Positions 35,034 to 43,006 of a DNA stretch of 47,057 nucleotides are shown piece by piece. The position numbers and the translations under genes are program-made. Position 1 is the stretch's first letter. Each line of letters opens with the position of its first letter. Source of the DNA: an uncultured Verrucomicrobia subdivision 3 bacterium. GTDB lineage: Bacteria; Verrucomicrobiota; Verrucomicrobiia; Limisphaerales; DASXHY01. The notes under the pieces were generated by a model, which made no database searches, was not told the DNA's origin, and saw only the letters and a list, made by a program, of their open reading frames with translations. Location of the stretch: NCBI GenBank assembly GCA_937890005.1, contig CALBZA010000063.1:1-47057 (forward strand). The letters run 5' to 3'.

Positions 35034-36323
35034 GTGAAAGATTCGCGCCCGTGGCTTCAAACGCTTTCCTGGAAGGTTCTGGCTTTCGCATTCTTGTTGG
35101 TTGTATCAGACGGTTTTGGTGCGGTTCGGCTGACGTGGACTTCGCAGCTGAAAAGTCCCCTCAATTCTTTTCCACTGCCTCAAGACATTACCAACAGCCC
35201 GGCGACGAACTTTCTTCTGAATGTCACAACGATCGATCGCAAGGGGAACACGTACATTGGAGGAATGGTTTTTGTTTACGACTGGTCCGGGTCCGTGCCA
35301 AGGCAGTCTGCATTTCTTGCCAAATATGCAAGTGACGGACGGCTTGTATGGCTGACAGACCTCCCGGACAGCGAACTCAGCAGAATGGAATCGCTGTGCA
35401 GCGACAGCAGAGGTGATCTGTACGTCTTGTTGACATCTGCCGAGTCCAATTCTCCGATCATTCTCAAGAAGGTGGATTCAGAGGGGAAGCTGATGTGGAC
35501 GAAGCCTGATGTTTCCAACCCCAGCCTATACACAATACCGAAAGCGCGTCTGATAGCGTGTGGCAGCGATGTCGTGCTGGTGTGGGTGGAGTCGGAAGAC
35601 GACGGATCGCAGGCATTGTGGTTAAGAAGGTTTTCACGCAAAGGAGACCTAAAACGTGAAGAGAAGTTGACTGTTGGCTTCACCGCTCCAAATGGAATCT
35701 GGGGCGATACCGTGACCGCCGCGAAGGATGGAACGGTCTGGATTGGTGGGGCGGACCAGGATGGCGGTTTTCTCCTGAAATGCCCTCCGCAAAAACCCTC
35801 GAAGCGATTCGATCTCGGTCCTGATCCATTTGCAACAAGCGTGTTCAGAGGCAAGGGCGGGGTGGTTTGCGTGAGCGGTTGGGGCGGTACGATTTTTGTT
35901 GGTCCGAATGGCAAGGTTCTGGGTCGATACGAAGCTGAAGCGGGTCACTGCATCGGACAGGGGAATGATGGAGAATTCCTTTTTGAAAGTCGCGATAACA
36001 TCCGTTTGATGGCCTTGAACCGCAAAGGGCAAGTTCGTTGGCGGAAATACGATTGGCGTCCGTTGATTGGAGCTGTGCTTCACAAAAACCGGATTGTGGC
36101 ATTTCACAAAGGAGAGGGTTCTGGTTCTGTTGTTCTCTTCAACATTCAAAAAAATGGCGCCGTGGAATCAGAAACGGAGTTTCGTTTTTCAGAGAATCTG
36201 AGCCCTTCAAGTGACGAGATTGTTTTGTCCGGTTCCAAACGCATACGATGGATCTCGGGCAAAACGGGTCATTCATCGAACTGGTTTGCGCCAATCGTTA
36301 TTCGTGCGTTCGAGCTAAGGTGA
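35034..36323 (+). CDS. Secreted protein of unknown function with propeller-like repeats
   Basis: Unrecognised exported protein of 429 aa. I choose GTG 35034, preceded by GGAG six bases upstream, which gives a signal peptide starting VKDSRPWLQTLSWKVLAF; an ATG at 34998 is an alternative. The body repeats a pattern 'DSRGDLYVLLTS...LKKVDSEGKLMWTKPD' and 'TVWIGGADQDGGFLLK', resembling beta-propeller (SBBP-type) blades; the sequence 'FLAKYASDGRLVW' is typical. It probably folds as a propeller on the cell surface. By eye the gene is more A/T-rich than its neighbours, possibly acquired. Divergent from fumC, followed after 119 bp by the Yip1-like gene. Function is not established. Confidence 0.75.
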   Translation: MKDSRPWLQTLSWKVLAFAFLLVVSDGFGAVRLTWTSQLKSPLNSFPLPQDITNSPATNFLLNVTTIDRKGNTYIGGMVFVYDWSGSVPRQSAFLAKYASDGRLVWLTDLPDSELSRMESLCSDSRGDLYVLLTSAESNSPIILKKVDSEGKLMWTKPDVSNPSLYTIPKARLIACGSDVVLVWVESEDDGSQALWLRRFSRKGDLKREEKLTVGFTAPNGIWGDTVTAAKDGTVWIGGADQDGGFLLKCPPQKPSKRFDLGPDPFATSVFRGKGGVVCVSGWGGTIFVGPNGKVLGRYEAEAGHCIGQGNDGEFLFESRDNIRLMALNRKGQVRWRKYDWRPLIGAVLHKNRIVAFHKGEGSGSVVLFNIQKNGAVESETEFRFSENLSPSSDEIVLSGSKRIRWISGKTGHSSNWFAPIVIRAFELR

Positions 36324-36442
36324 TGAATCTCCGTTGAGCACGGGATGCGGTGCTTCAGCCTTCGATATCGAAATCTTCCCGGACTATCGAACCGGTTTTG
36401 CGTATTGAACGGCGGCGCGTTCGTCTATATCAATGGCGCGAC

Positions 36443-37069
36443 ATGATAAAGGCGTTGCTGTTGATTTTTTTACCGCGACCGACTTGGGAACATATCGGCT
36501 CCTTTCCTCGGAAGGCATCCGCGCTTCTGTTTACCTATCTGCTTCCGATGCTGCTCATCGCAACGTTCGCCGAATGCTACGGTCTGGTGCACTGGGGAAA
36601 GCCACGGGGTGAAGTGGCGCGCATGATGCCGTTTCCGGTTTCGCACGCCGTGGTGTTCGGTCTGGCGCGCATTCTGATTTCCGTGCTGGTGGTGTTCATC
36701 GTGGCCAAGATGATCAAGTCGCTCGGGGAAACATTTCACGGACGACACTCGATTCATCAGGTGTTCACCGTGGCGGCTTACGGCATGAGCCCGATGTTCC
36801 TGCTGCGTGTGCTGAATGTTTTTCCCGCGGTTTCGCCATGGGTGACCTGGGGCCTCGGATTGATGCTGTCGATCATGGTTCTCTATCACGGCATTCCGGT
36901 CATCATGAAACCCGACCCGCCCCATGCATTCGGGCTGTATCTCATGAGCTGTTTGCTGATGACCTTCGTGACCGGCCTTGCCTGTTTCCTGACCACCTGG
37001 TACGTGCGCGGCAAGTTCACACGGCTGGATGACGCCGTCTCGGCAATCGCTTCCTACCTTCCATTCTGA
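36443..37069 (+). CDS. Yip1-domain membrane protein
   Basis: Integral membrane protein of 208 aa starting at ATG 36443 (MIKALLLIFLPRPTWEHI), where the family usually starts with a short amphipathic segment and 'P...W'. Five hydrophobic segments are seen: ~25-45, ~75-100, ~115-135, ~140-160 and ~170-195. The segment VFTVAAYGMSPMFLLRVLNVF is characteristic of Yip1 proteins. Bacterial members have no fixed function. It precedes a small gene by 5 bp and mnmE soon after, so the three may be cotranscribed, although no functional link to tRNA modification is evident. Confidence 0.85.
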   Translation: MIKALLLIFLPRPTWEHIGSFPRKASALLFTYLLPMLLIATFAECYGLVHWGKPRGEVARMMPFPVSHAVVFGLARILISVLVVFIVAKMIKSLGETFHGRHSIHQVFTVAAYGMSPMFLLRVLNVFPAVSPWVTWGLGLMLSIMVLYHGIPVIMKPDPPHAFGLYLMSCLLMTFVTGLACFLTTWYVRGKFTRLDDAVSAIASYLPF

Positions 37070-37074
37070 TTCCG

Positions 37075-37332
37075 ATGATCAGCGAAACCGAGAATTCCAT
37101 TCTGTCGGTGTTGATCGATCTCGAATCGGCAGTGAAGCAGATGCCCACGGCCAATCCCAAACCGAATCTCCTTCCACTCTTCAATCGAATCGACGAGCTG
37201 ACATCGCAACTGCCGCCGGACGCCGATCCGGAGCTTCTCCACTTTCTGCGCAAGAAGAGCTACGAGAAGGCGCGATTGTGGCTGGAAGATCGCAGGACGG
37301 AAATTGCGCGCGGCGGCTGTCGCGGCGACTGA
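37075..37332 (+). CDS. Small conserved-looking protein upstream of mnmE
   Basis: Protein of 85 aa (MISETENSILSVLIDLESAV...), mainly helical, with LLPLFNRIDELTSQLPPDADPELLHFLRKKSY in the middle and a short charged tail. It begins 5 bp after the Yip1 stop and ends 14 bp before the mnmE start, filling the gap exactly, which supports it as a real gene. It has no signal peptide or membrane segment, so it is cytoplasmic. Its function is unknown; the 'LHFLRKKSYEKARLWLEDR' part suggests a helical hairpin that could form an interaction surface. Confidence 0.7.
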   Translation: MISETENSILSVLIDLESAVKQMPTANPKPNLLPLFNRIDELTSQLPPDADPELLHFLRKKSYEKARLWLEDRRTEIARGGCRGD

Positions 37333-37346
37333 TCCGGCCCGTGGCC

Positions 37347-38717
37347 ATGTTCGACGACACCATAGCTGCCATTGCGACTCCGATTGGAGAGGGTGGACTG
37401 GCGGTGATCCGAATCTCCGGCCGCGACGCCCTGACGGTGGCCGATCGCTGCTTCAAACCGGTTGGGAAAAACGGAGTGCTTCCTTCCGCCGCCGCAACCC
37501 ACACGATTCATTTCGGTCACATCGTTCGGAATGGCGACGTCGTGGACGAAGTGCTCATCGGCGTGATGCGAGCGCCCAGGACATTCACGCGCGAAGACAT
37601 TGTTGAGATCACGTGTCATGGCGGAGTTCTTCCGGCGAAAATGGTTCTCGACACCGTTTTGGAATCCGGTGCGCGTCTTGCCGAGCCCGGTGAATTCACG
37701 CGACGCGCTTTTTTGAACGGCCGGATCGACCTCGCCCAGGCCGAAGCTGTTGCTGATTTGATCCATTCCCGCACTGAACTGGCTCTACGCGCGGCGAACG
37801 AACAGCTGGCGGGAAAACTGTCGCAGCGGATCAACACCCTTCGCGACGAAATGGTGAAAACGCTCGCGCATGTCGAAGCGCACATCGACTTTCCCGACGA
37901 AGACATCGCGCCCGACACGAAGGAGCAGCTGCTGGAACGACTGGAGCGCGGCGCCCGGTTCATGGAGGAATTGCTGAAAACAGCCGACGAAGGGCAGATT
38001 CTCCGGCGCGGCACGCGCGCAGCCATTGTCGGACGTCCGAATGCCGGCAAGTCGAGTTTGTTGAATCAGTTGCTCGGACACGACCGGGCGATTGTGTCGG
38101 CGATTCCCGGCACGACGCGGGACACGATCGAGGAAACGGCGAACATACGCGGATTGCCGGTGGTGTTCATCGATACGGCTGGGTTGCGGGAATCGCAGGA
38201 TGAAATTGAGATCGAAGGCATTCGTCGCAGTCGCCGCAGTCTGGAAGCGGCGGATTTCATTCTGCACGTATTCGATCAATCCGAACCCCTGACGGATGAG
38301 GATCGAACTTACCTGGATGAATTTTCCGGAAGAAAACGCATTCTGGTTCGGAACAAGATGGATCTTCCACTACGGCTCGAACTGCCGGGAAATGTTGCGG
38401 ACGACGTTGTTTCCGTCTGCTGCCTGACAGGGAAGGGGATTGAAGAGCTGAAGGATGCCATCCGGCGACTGATCTGGTCGGGCGAAATCGGGTCGGAGAT
38501 GTTTCAGGTCATGATCAATTCCCGGCATCAGGATGCGTTGAAGCGCGCACGGGAGGCGACGCTTCGTACGATCGAGGCGCTGTCAGCCGGCGGAACGCTG
38601 GAGCTGGCCGCGATGGATTTGCGGATTGCAGTGAATGCCGTTGGAGAGATTGTCGGTAAAACCACTACCGAAGATCTGCTCGACATGATCTTCAGTCAGT
38701 TCTGCATCGGGAAGTAA
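37347..38717 (+). CDS. mnmE: tRNA uridine-5-carboxymethylaminomethyl GTPase MnmE
   Basis: GTPase of 456 aa that works with MnmG to modify the wobble uridine (U34) of several tRNAs. Start ATG 37347 (MFDDTIAAIATPIGEGGLAV) is the standard family start; the longer frame upstream overlaps the small gene. The N-terminal folate-binding domain ends near residue 120 (GEFTRRAFLNGRIDLAQAEA), helices follow, and an inserted G domain has GRPNAGKSSLLNQLLG (P loop), TTRD switch, DTAGLRE and NKMD. The C-terminal CIGK motif is intact. All key motifs are present. It is on the plus strand after the Yip1 and small genes. Confidence 0.98.
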   Translation: MFDDTIAAIATPIGEGGLAVIRISGRDALTVADRCFKPVGKNGVLPSAAATHTIHFGHIVRNGDVVDEVLIGVMRAPRTFTREDIVEITCHGGVLPAKMVLDTVLESGARLAEPGEFTRRAFLNGRIDLAQAEAVADLIHSRTELALRAANEQLAGKLSQRINTLRDEMVKTLAHVEAHIDFPDEDIAPDTKEQLLERLERGARFMEELLKTADEGQILRRGTRAAIVGRPNAGKSSLLNQLLGHDRAIVSAIPGTTRDTIEETANIRGLPVVFIDTAGLRESQDEIEIEGIRRSRRSLEAADFILHVFDQSEPLTDEDRTYLDEFSGRKRILVRNKMDLPLRLELPGNVADDVVSVCCLTGKGIEELKDAIRRLIWSGEIGSEMFQVMINSRHQDALKRAREATLRTIEALSAGGTLELAAMDLRIAVNAVGEIVGKTTTEDLLDMIFSQFCIGK

Positions 38718-38916
38718 CGCGGGACGATTCCACTCCCGTGTTCAGTTCCAGTTTTCACCCCGTCGGTTCTTGGCAGTCCTTCTGCTTGAGCGGAATCAAA
38801 TCGTCCAGTTCTTGATCCGAGCCACTCTCGGAAGACCTGGTTGATGTGTCGGCAGATGCCGGGACATCGGTGCAAACAGAAGACGAAAGTTATTGAACGT
38901 CCGCTCAACCAAATAC

Positions 38917-39864
38917 ATGAGTTCAGATCGTTTCCGAACCCAACCCCTCGATACGCGGCAACTGCTCGCGTTTGTCACTGTCGGCAGAACGCTCAGTTTC
39001 ACCCAGGCCGGCAAGGAACTTTTCGTTACCCAATCCGCGGTCAGCCACGCGGTGAAGGCGCTTGAAGAGGAAGTCGGCCAGCGCCTGCTGGATCGCAATG
39101 GAAAGAAGCTGCGTGTGACTCCCGCCGGCGAACATCTGCTGCACTACGCAGAAAAGGTGCTTTCGATCATGGCCGAAGCGCGATCCGCGCTGATGCAGCG
39201 TGAACGCTGGCAGGCGGACCGATTGCGCATCGCAGCGGAGGAGAGTTTTTGCTCGGCGTTGATGCCCGGGATTTTGACGAGCTTTCGACGGCAGTTTCGT
39301 GAAATGCAGATCAGCGTCCGGACCGGCGACACGCGTGAATGCGTGACTTGGATTGAACAGGATGAAATCGATCTCGCGATCGCCATCGCGCCAAGCCGGG
39401 CCGAGCCGGTGGATGTGTGGCCGCTGTTTTCCGATGAAGTCGTATGGATTGTGAGCGCCGATCATTCCTGGGTGCGCAGTGGAGGGGCTGTTCCGGCTGA
39501 AATTGCTGCTGAAAGCTACATCTGCACGCGTGCGGACAACTACACGTCTCAACTGCTCAGGAATCATCTCGAGCGCGACGGCATTCGCATGCAGTCGGAA
39601 CAGGAGGTGGGAAGCCTGGAGGCAGTGCGCGAGCTGGTGAAGGAAGGCGCCGGTGTGGCGGCTCTCGCTGCGTGGAGTGTCAACGCGGATCTGGTGGATG
39701 GTTCGCTGGCGACCGTGCCGTTGGGAAAAAGAAAACTCAAACGCAATTGGGCGTTGCTGCGGCCCGTGGATCGAAAGGCGAATTTACTGAGCGAAACGTT
39801 CTCGAAATTCGCCGCCGAAGCCACGGGAGCCGCAATCATGCTGGCGAACACATTGCCAGTCTGA
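38917..39864 (+). CDS. LysR-family transcriptional regulator
   Basis: Protein of 315 aa from ATG 38917; a TTG 24 bp upstream is an alternative. Residues ~12-72 form the LysR winged helix-turn-helix (LLAFVTVGRTLSFTQAGKEL, FVTQSAVSHAVKALEEEVGQ, GKKLRVTPAGEHLL). The remaining ~230 residues form the periplasmic-binding-like effector domain (EEVGSLEAVRELVKEGAGVAAL). LysR regulators often control a divergent gene, but here the upstream neighbour mnmE is co-directional, so the target is not evident. A long hairpin-rich gap separates it from the downstream copper operon. Ligand unknown. Confidence 0.93.
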   Translation: MSSDRFRTQPLDTRQLLAFVTVGRTLSFTQAGKELFVTQSAVSHAVKALEEEVGQRLLDRNGKKLRVTPAGEHLLHYAEKVLSIMAEARSALMQRERWQADRLRIAAEESFCSALMPGILTSFRRQFREMQISVRTGDTRECVTWIEQDEIDLAIAIAPSRAEPVDVWPLFSDEVVWIVSADHSWVRSGGAVPAEIAAESYICTRADNYTSQLLRNHLERDGIRMQSEQEVGSLEAVRELVKEGAGVAALAAWSVNADLVDGSLATVPLGKRKLKRNWALLRPVDRKANLLSETFSKFAAEATGAAIMLANTLPV

Positions 39865-40574
39865 CTTGTCTCACCCGAACGATTTTCAACGGAGCGGCAG
39901 CTCCGCCCTACAACAAGGGTAGGGCAAAGCTGCGCTTTGCCCCATTTCCCGCACCGACCGGTGCGTTCCGTTCATCAACGACATCGCACCACGACACATT
40001 CCCTCTCCCCGCAGCAAGCGCGGGGAAAGGGATAGGGATTCCTCCGGCTTCACTCGGAAGAGAGGGAGATTTGTTTCGGCTGAATGCTTCAATAATTCGG
40101 CGCGTGTGTTCAGTAATGCGCGTTCATTTCACCGCAACATTTTATCCATTGCACCTGTCGCGATTTGATCAGCGTGGTAATGGTCTCCATTCCAATTCCT
40201 CAAATGGATGAAATTCGGTACGCGGCGATGCCATATATATTTTCATTGAACCCATGAGCGAACATCTCGCATCGCTCATTGAAGCCTCGAAGTTGCCGAA
40301 TCTCACAACACGTCCGCGTCCGATGTTGCCATTGCAAAGCAAGAGTTCGGATCGGTTGGATCGGGGTCGCGCAGCGAATGGCGTGGTTCGGACGCAATGT
40401 TGCGATTCCGCGTGCGCGGATTCTGCGTCACGAAGTTGAACGCCCCGGTTGTCGCGACCGGTTCGCCCCACAGACTTGCGGCTCAACTCTTTGAATTCTT
40501 CTGGCACCGGCAGTGCTTTGGGCTGGCGTGACGAAGCGGCTGTCGCTGTGACATTCCGTTCGCGCCGAATTTTG
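39865..40574. other. Long intergenic region before the copper-redox operon
   Basis: About 710 bp between the LysR gene and the first gene of the redox operon. The left part (39891-40025) is a hairpin cluster listed separately. From ~40090 to 40574 I see no plausible coding sequence with good codon pattern; the promoter of the five-gene operon is expected just before 40575, but I cannot identify it reliably. Confidence 0.6.
39891..40025. repeat. Cluster of hairpins, repeat-like
   Basis: Successive inverted repeats: GGAGCGGCAGCTCC (39891-39904); GGGCAAAGC-TGC-GCTTTGCCC (39922-39942); GCACCGACCGGTGC (39951-39964); CCCCGC...GCGGGG (40007-40024). The sequence starts 26 bp after the LysR stop. A related CCCTCTCCC hairpin lies at 26265-26310. 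Together they resemble extragenic palindromic units. Confidence 0.65.
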
Positions 40575-41888
40575 ATGATGTACAATCCGATTTCCCCTTT
40601 CCGATGCGCGGCATGGATCAGAGTGTTGGGACTTTTCGTTTCCTACATTCTTTCGCAGTCGTCGTCGAGCGCGCAGAGCTTCGTCTTCAATGGCGTTTCT
40701 GAAGGGGAAACGGTTTCACTGCCGGTCGGAGTGGCGACAACAAATCTGGGGGTCTCGGTCACACCGACCGTTTCGATCGGATCGACGAACGTGATCTTCT
40801 CGCTGGAGTATCAAGGCGCCTTGCTCCTGAGCCGAACCACAGCACCACCGCATTCGGTCACGTTCAGCAATCTGGCTGCGGGGAAATATTTTCTGACCGC
40901 ACAGCTCGATGCTCCGGGTTCAATCGTCGCGGGCGACATCAGTTTCGACATCGCGCCTGTCCTGCTTCGTCCGCCCAACGATCACTGGGCTTCTGCCGAA
41001 ATCATTCCGACTTTTGGAACCATTGTCTTCGCCACGAATCATCAGGCAACGATTGAACCGGACGAACCGATGCACACGGGCGCTGCGGCGGGAAGATCGG
41101 TCTGGTGGAAGTGGACTGCGCCTCTCAGTGGAAACGTCACCGCCACGACACGCGGCAGTGTTCCCGACACGGTGCTCTCGGTTTACACCGGAACGAATCT
41201 CGCCACGCTGCTGATGGTGGCTGCGAACAACGATGCCGGATTTGGAACGAATGTTTTCAGCCAGGTGAGCTTCAATGCGGTTGAAGGAAAGGAATACTTC
41301 TTCGCCGTGGACAGCGCGGTGACCGGTTTGGGCGTTGCGCAGACGGGACCGGTTCGATTGCAACTGTTGAACTCGCTGCCGCCGACCATTTCGATGGCGG
41401 CGCCTCCGGATGGCGAATCGATTCTCGTCCCGATTGAAACCTCGCGGACGAATCTGACGCTCTCCGCGACGATCAACGATCCGGGCGGCATCACGCAGGT
41501 CAGTTATCTCCTGGACGGCAACGGCACTTCGGATTCGGGATTGCTTCCGCCGCCGTATGTTTTGAACCGGACGAATCTCGCCGCTGGAGATTACTGGTTG
41601 TCATTGATGGCGGTGAACAACAGCGGCCTTGTTTCGGTTGCGCACGTTGGATTCTCCGTGAATCCGGTGGGAGCGAAACTGTTGTTTGCCGACATTCCGG
41701 CCTACACGACCAACGGTTTCCGTTTCGCACTCACCGGTCGGCGCGGCGCGACGTATCAATTGCAGTCTTCGAGCAATCTGGATGTGTGGTGCTCGGTGAC
41801 CGGCTACACCAACTTTCCCGGCGTGGTGAAGGTTGCCGAATCGAACGCGCCGGTGGGATCGGTCTTCTACAGGGCGGTGACACAATGA
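40575..41888 (+). CDS. Secreted Ig-like/PPC-like multidomain protein, first gene of the redox operon
   Basis: Exported protein of 437 aa; start ATG 40575 (MMYNPISPFRC...) with hydrophobic signal VLGLFVSYILSQSSSSAQS. Residues ~35-130 and ~275-375 are Ig-like domains (VTFSNLAAGKYFLTAQLDAP; PYVLNRTNLAAGDYWLSLMA). Between them is a PPC-like beta-sandwich (VWWKWTAPLSGNVTATTRGS, ANNDAGFGTNVFSQVSF). The last ~55 aa form the shared C-terminal module (TNGFRFALTGRRGATYQLQS to VFYRAVTQ). No catalytic domain. It overlaps the cupredoxin gene by ATGA (41885-41888), so its product is probably a surface partner of the oxidase system. Role inferred from context. Confidence 0.8.
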   Translation: MMYNPISPFRCAAWIRVLGLFVSYILSQSSSSAQSFVFNGVSEGETVSLPVGVATTNLGVSVTPTVSIGSTNVIFSLEYQGALLLSRTTAPPHSVTFSNLAAGKYFLTAQLDAPGSIVAGDISFDIAPVLLRPPNDHWASAEIIPTFGTIVFATNHQATIEPDEPMHTGAAAGRSVWWKWTAPLSGNVTATTRGSVPDTVLSVYTGTNLATLLMVAANNDAGFGTNVFSQVSFNAVEGKEYFFAVDSAVTGLGVAQTGPVRLQLLNSLPPTISMAAPPDGESILVPIETSRTNLTLSATINDPGGITQVSYLLDGNGTSDSGLLPPPYVLNRTNLAAGDYWLSLMAVNNSGLVSVAHVGFSVNPVGAKLLFADIPAYTTNGFRFALTGRRGATYQLQSSSNLDVWCSVTGYTNFPGVVKVAESNAPVGSVFYRAVTQ

Positions 41889-43006
41889 AAGCAGGTTTCA
41901 ACACCGCAGCCGTTCTCGCCGGGCTGTTGCTCGCGGGCGTTGCGCCGAATGTTCATTCGGAAACGCACACGGTGTTCATCGATGGGGGATTTTTCGATCC
42001 GATGGAGCTGGCGATCAACGTGGGCGACACGGTCGAATGGTATGCACTCGAGCCGGATCATACGGTGACGTCGGACACTGGCGTGTTCGACTCGGGCAAT
42101 TTCTGGGAATCGGTTCCATTCGGAGAAAAGTTCACCCACGTTTTCACGTCGGAAGGTCAGTTCGGTTATCACTGCACGGTTCATGGAGCGCCCGGCGGCG
42201 GAATGTTTGGAACCATTTTCGTCAATGCGGGCAGCGGAAATCAGGCGCCGAACACGCCAGTGAATTTGCTCCCGGCAAACGACGCAATCGATCAGCCGCT
42301 CACGGTCCAGCTCGTGGCCGGGCCGTTCTCCGATCCCGATCCGCTCGATTTCCACAGCGCCAGCCAGTGGATCGTGCGAAGAGCCTCGGACAATCAGATC
42401 GTGTTCGACAGCGGAACGGACACGGTGAACCGGACGAATCGTGTCGTTCCCGCAGGTTTGCTCGCTGAGGGGAGCAATTACGTTTGGCAGGTGCGGTATC
42501 AGGACGGGCGCGATGGGTGGAGCGACTATTCGGTCCCGACCGGTTTCCGCACGCTCGTTGCCGTTCCAGCGAATGGCATTGGACTGCGCGGTTCGTTCTA
42601 CAACTCCGCGATGTTCTCCCCGCCGCTCGCTGTCGTCACCAATGCGACGATCGATTTCAACTGGGGCGACGCGCGGCCGCATCGGCGGATCACCTCGGAT
42701 CATTTCGCCGTGCGCTGGGAGGGATTCATTCTGCCGGAGTTCACCGAAACGTATCGGGTTCAATTTCAATTCAAGGGCGGCGCGCGCGTCTGGGTGAACA
42801 ACCAGCTCGTGATCGATGAATGGAATGGCTGCGGATTCAATCAATCGCGCTGGGGAACGATCGCTCTTGTCGGCGGACAGCTCGCGTCGATCCGGATCGA
42901 TTACGCGGCGGAAGCTCCCGAGCCGGCAGCTGTGCTGCGCTGGGCCAGTCCGAGCCAGCTCGTTGAAGTGATTCCAACCAACCGAATGTTTCCAGCCACT
43001 CCGTGA
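41885..43006 (+). CDS. Cupredoxin-PA14 fusion protein, exported
   Basis: Protein of 373 aa, ATG 41885 overlapping the previous stop. Signal peptide ~1-25 (AVLAGLLLAGVAPNVHS). Residues ~26-116 are a plastocyanin-like cupredoxin with the complete type 1 copper set: His59 (EPDHTV), Cys97 and His100 (YHCTVH) and Met107 (GGGM). Then a fibronectin-like domain (~118-235, VWQVRYQDGRDGWSDYS) and a PA14 domain (~240-365, FKGGARVWVNNQLVIDEW). Combination of an electron-carrying copper site with a sugar-binding-type PA14 domain is unusual. The likely role is electron transfer at the surface, perhaps to or from the multicopper oxidase downstream. It is coupled to that gene by GTGA overlap (43003-43006). 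Confidence 0.88.
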   Translation: MKAGFNTAAVLAGLLLAGVAPNVHSETHTVFIDGGFFDPMELAINVGDTVEWYALEPDHTVTSDTGVFDSGNFWESVPFGEKFTHVFTSEGQFGYHCTVHGAPGGGMFGTIFVNAGSGNQAPNTPVNLLPANDAIDQPLTVQLVAGPFSDPDPLDFHSASQWIVRRASDNQIVFDSGTDTVNRTNRVVPAGLLAEGSNYVWQVRYQDGRDGWSDYSVPTGFRTLVAVPANGIGLRGSFYNSAMFSPPLAVVTNATIDFNWGDARPHRRITSDHFAVRWEGFILPEFTETYRVQFQFKGGARVWVNNQLVIDEWNGCGFNQSRWGTIALVGGQLASIRIDYAAEAPEPAAVLRWASPSQLVEVIPTNRMFPATP

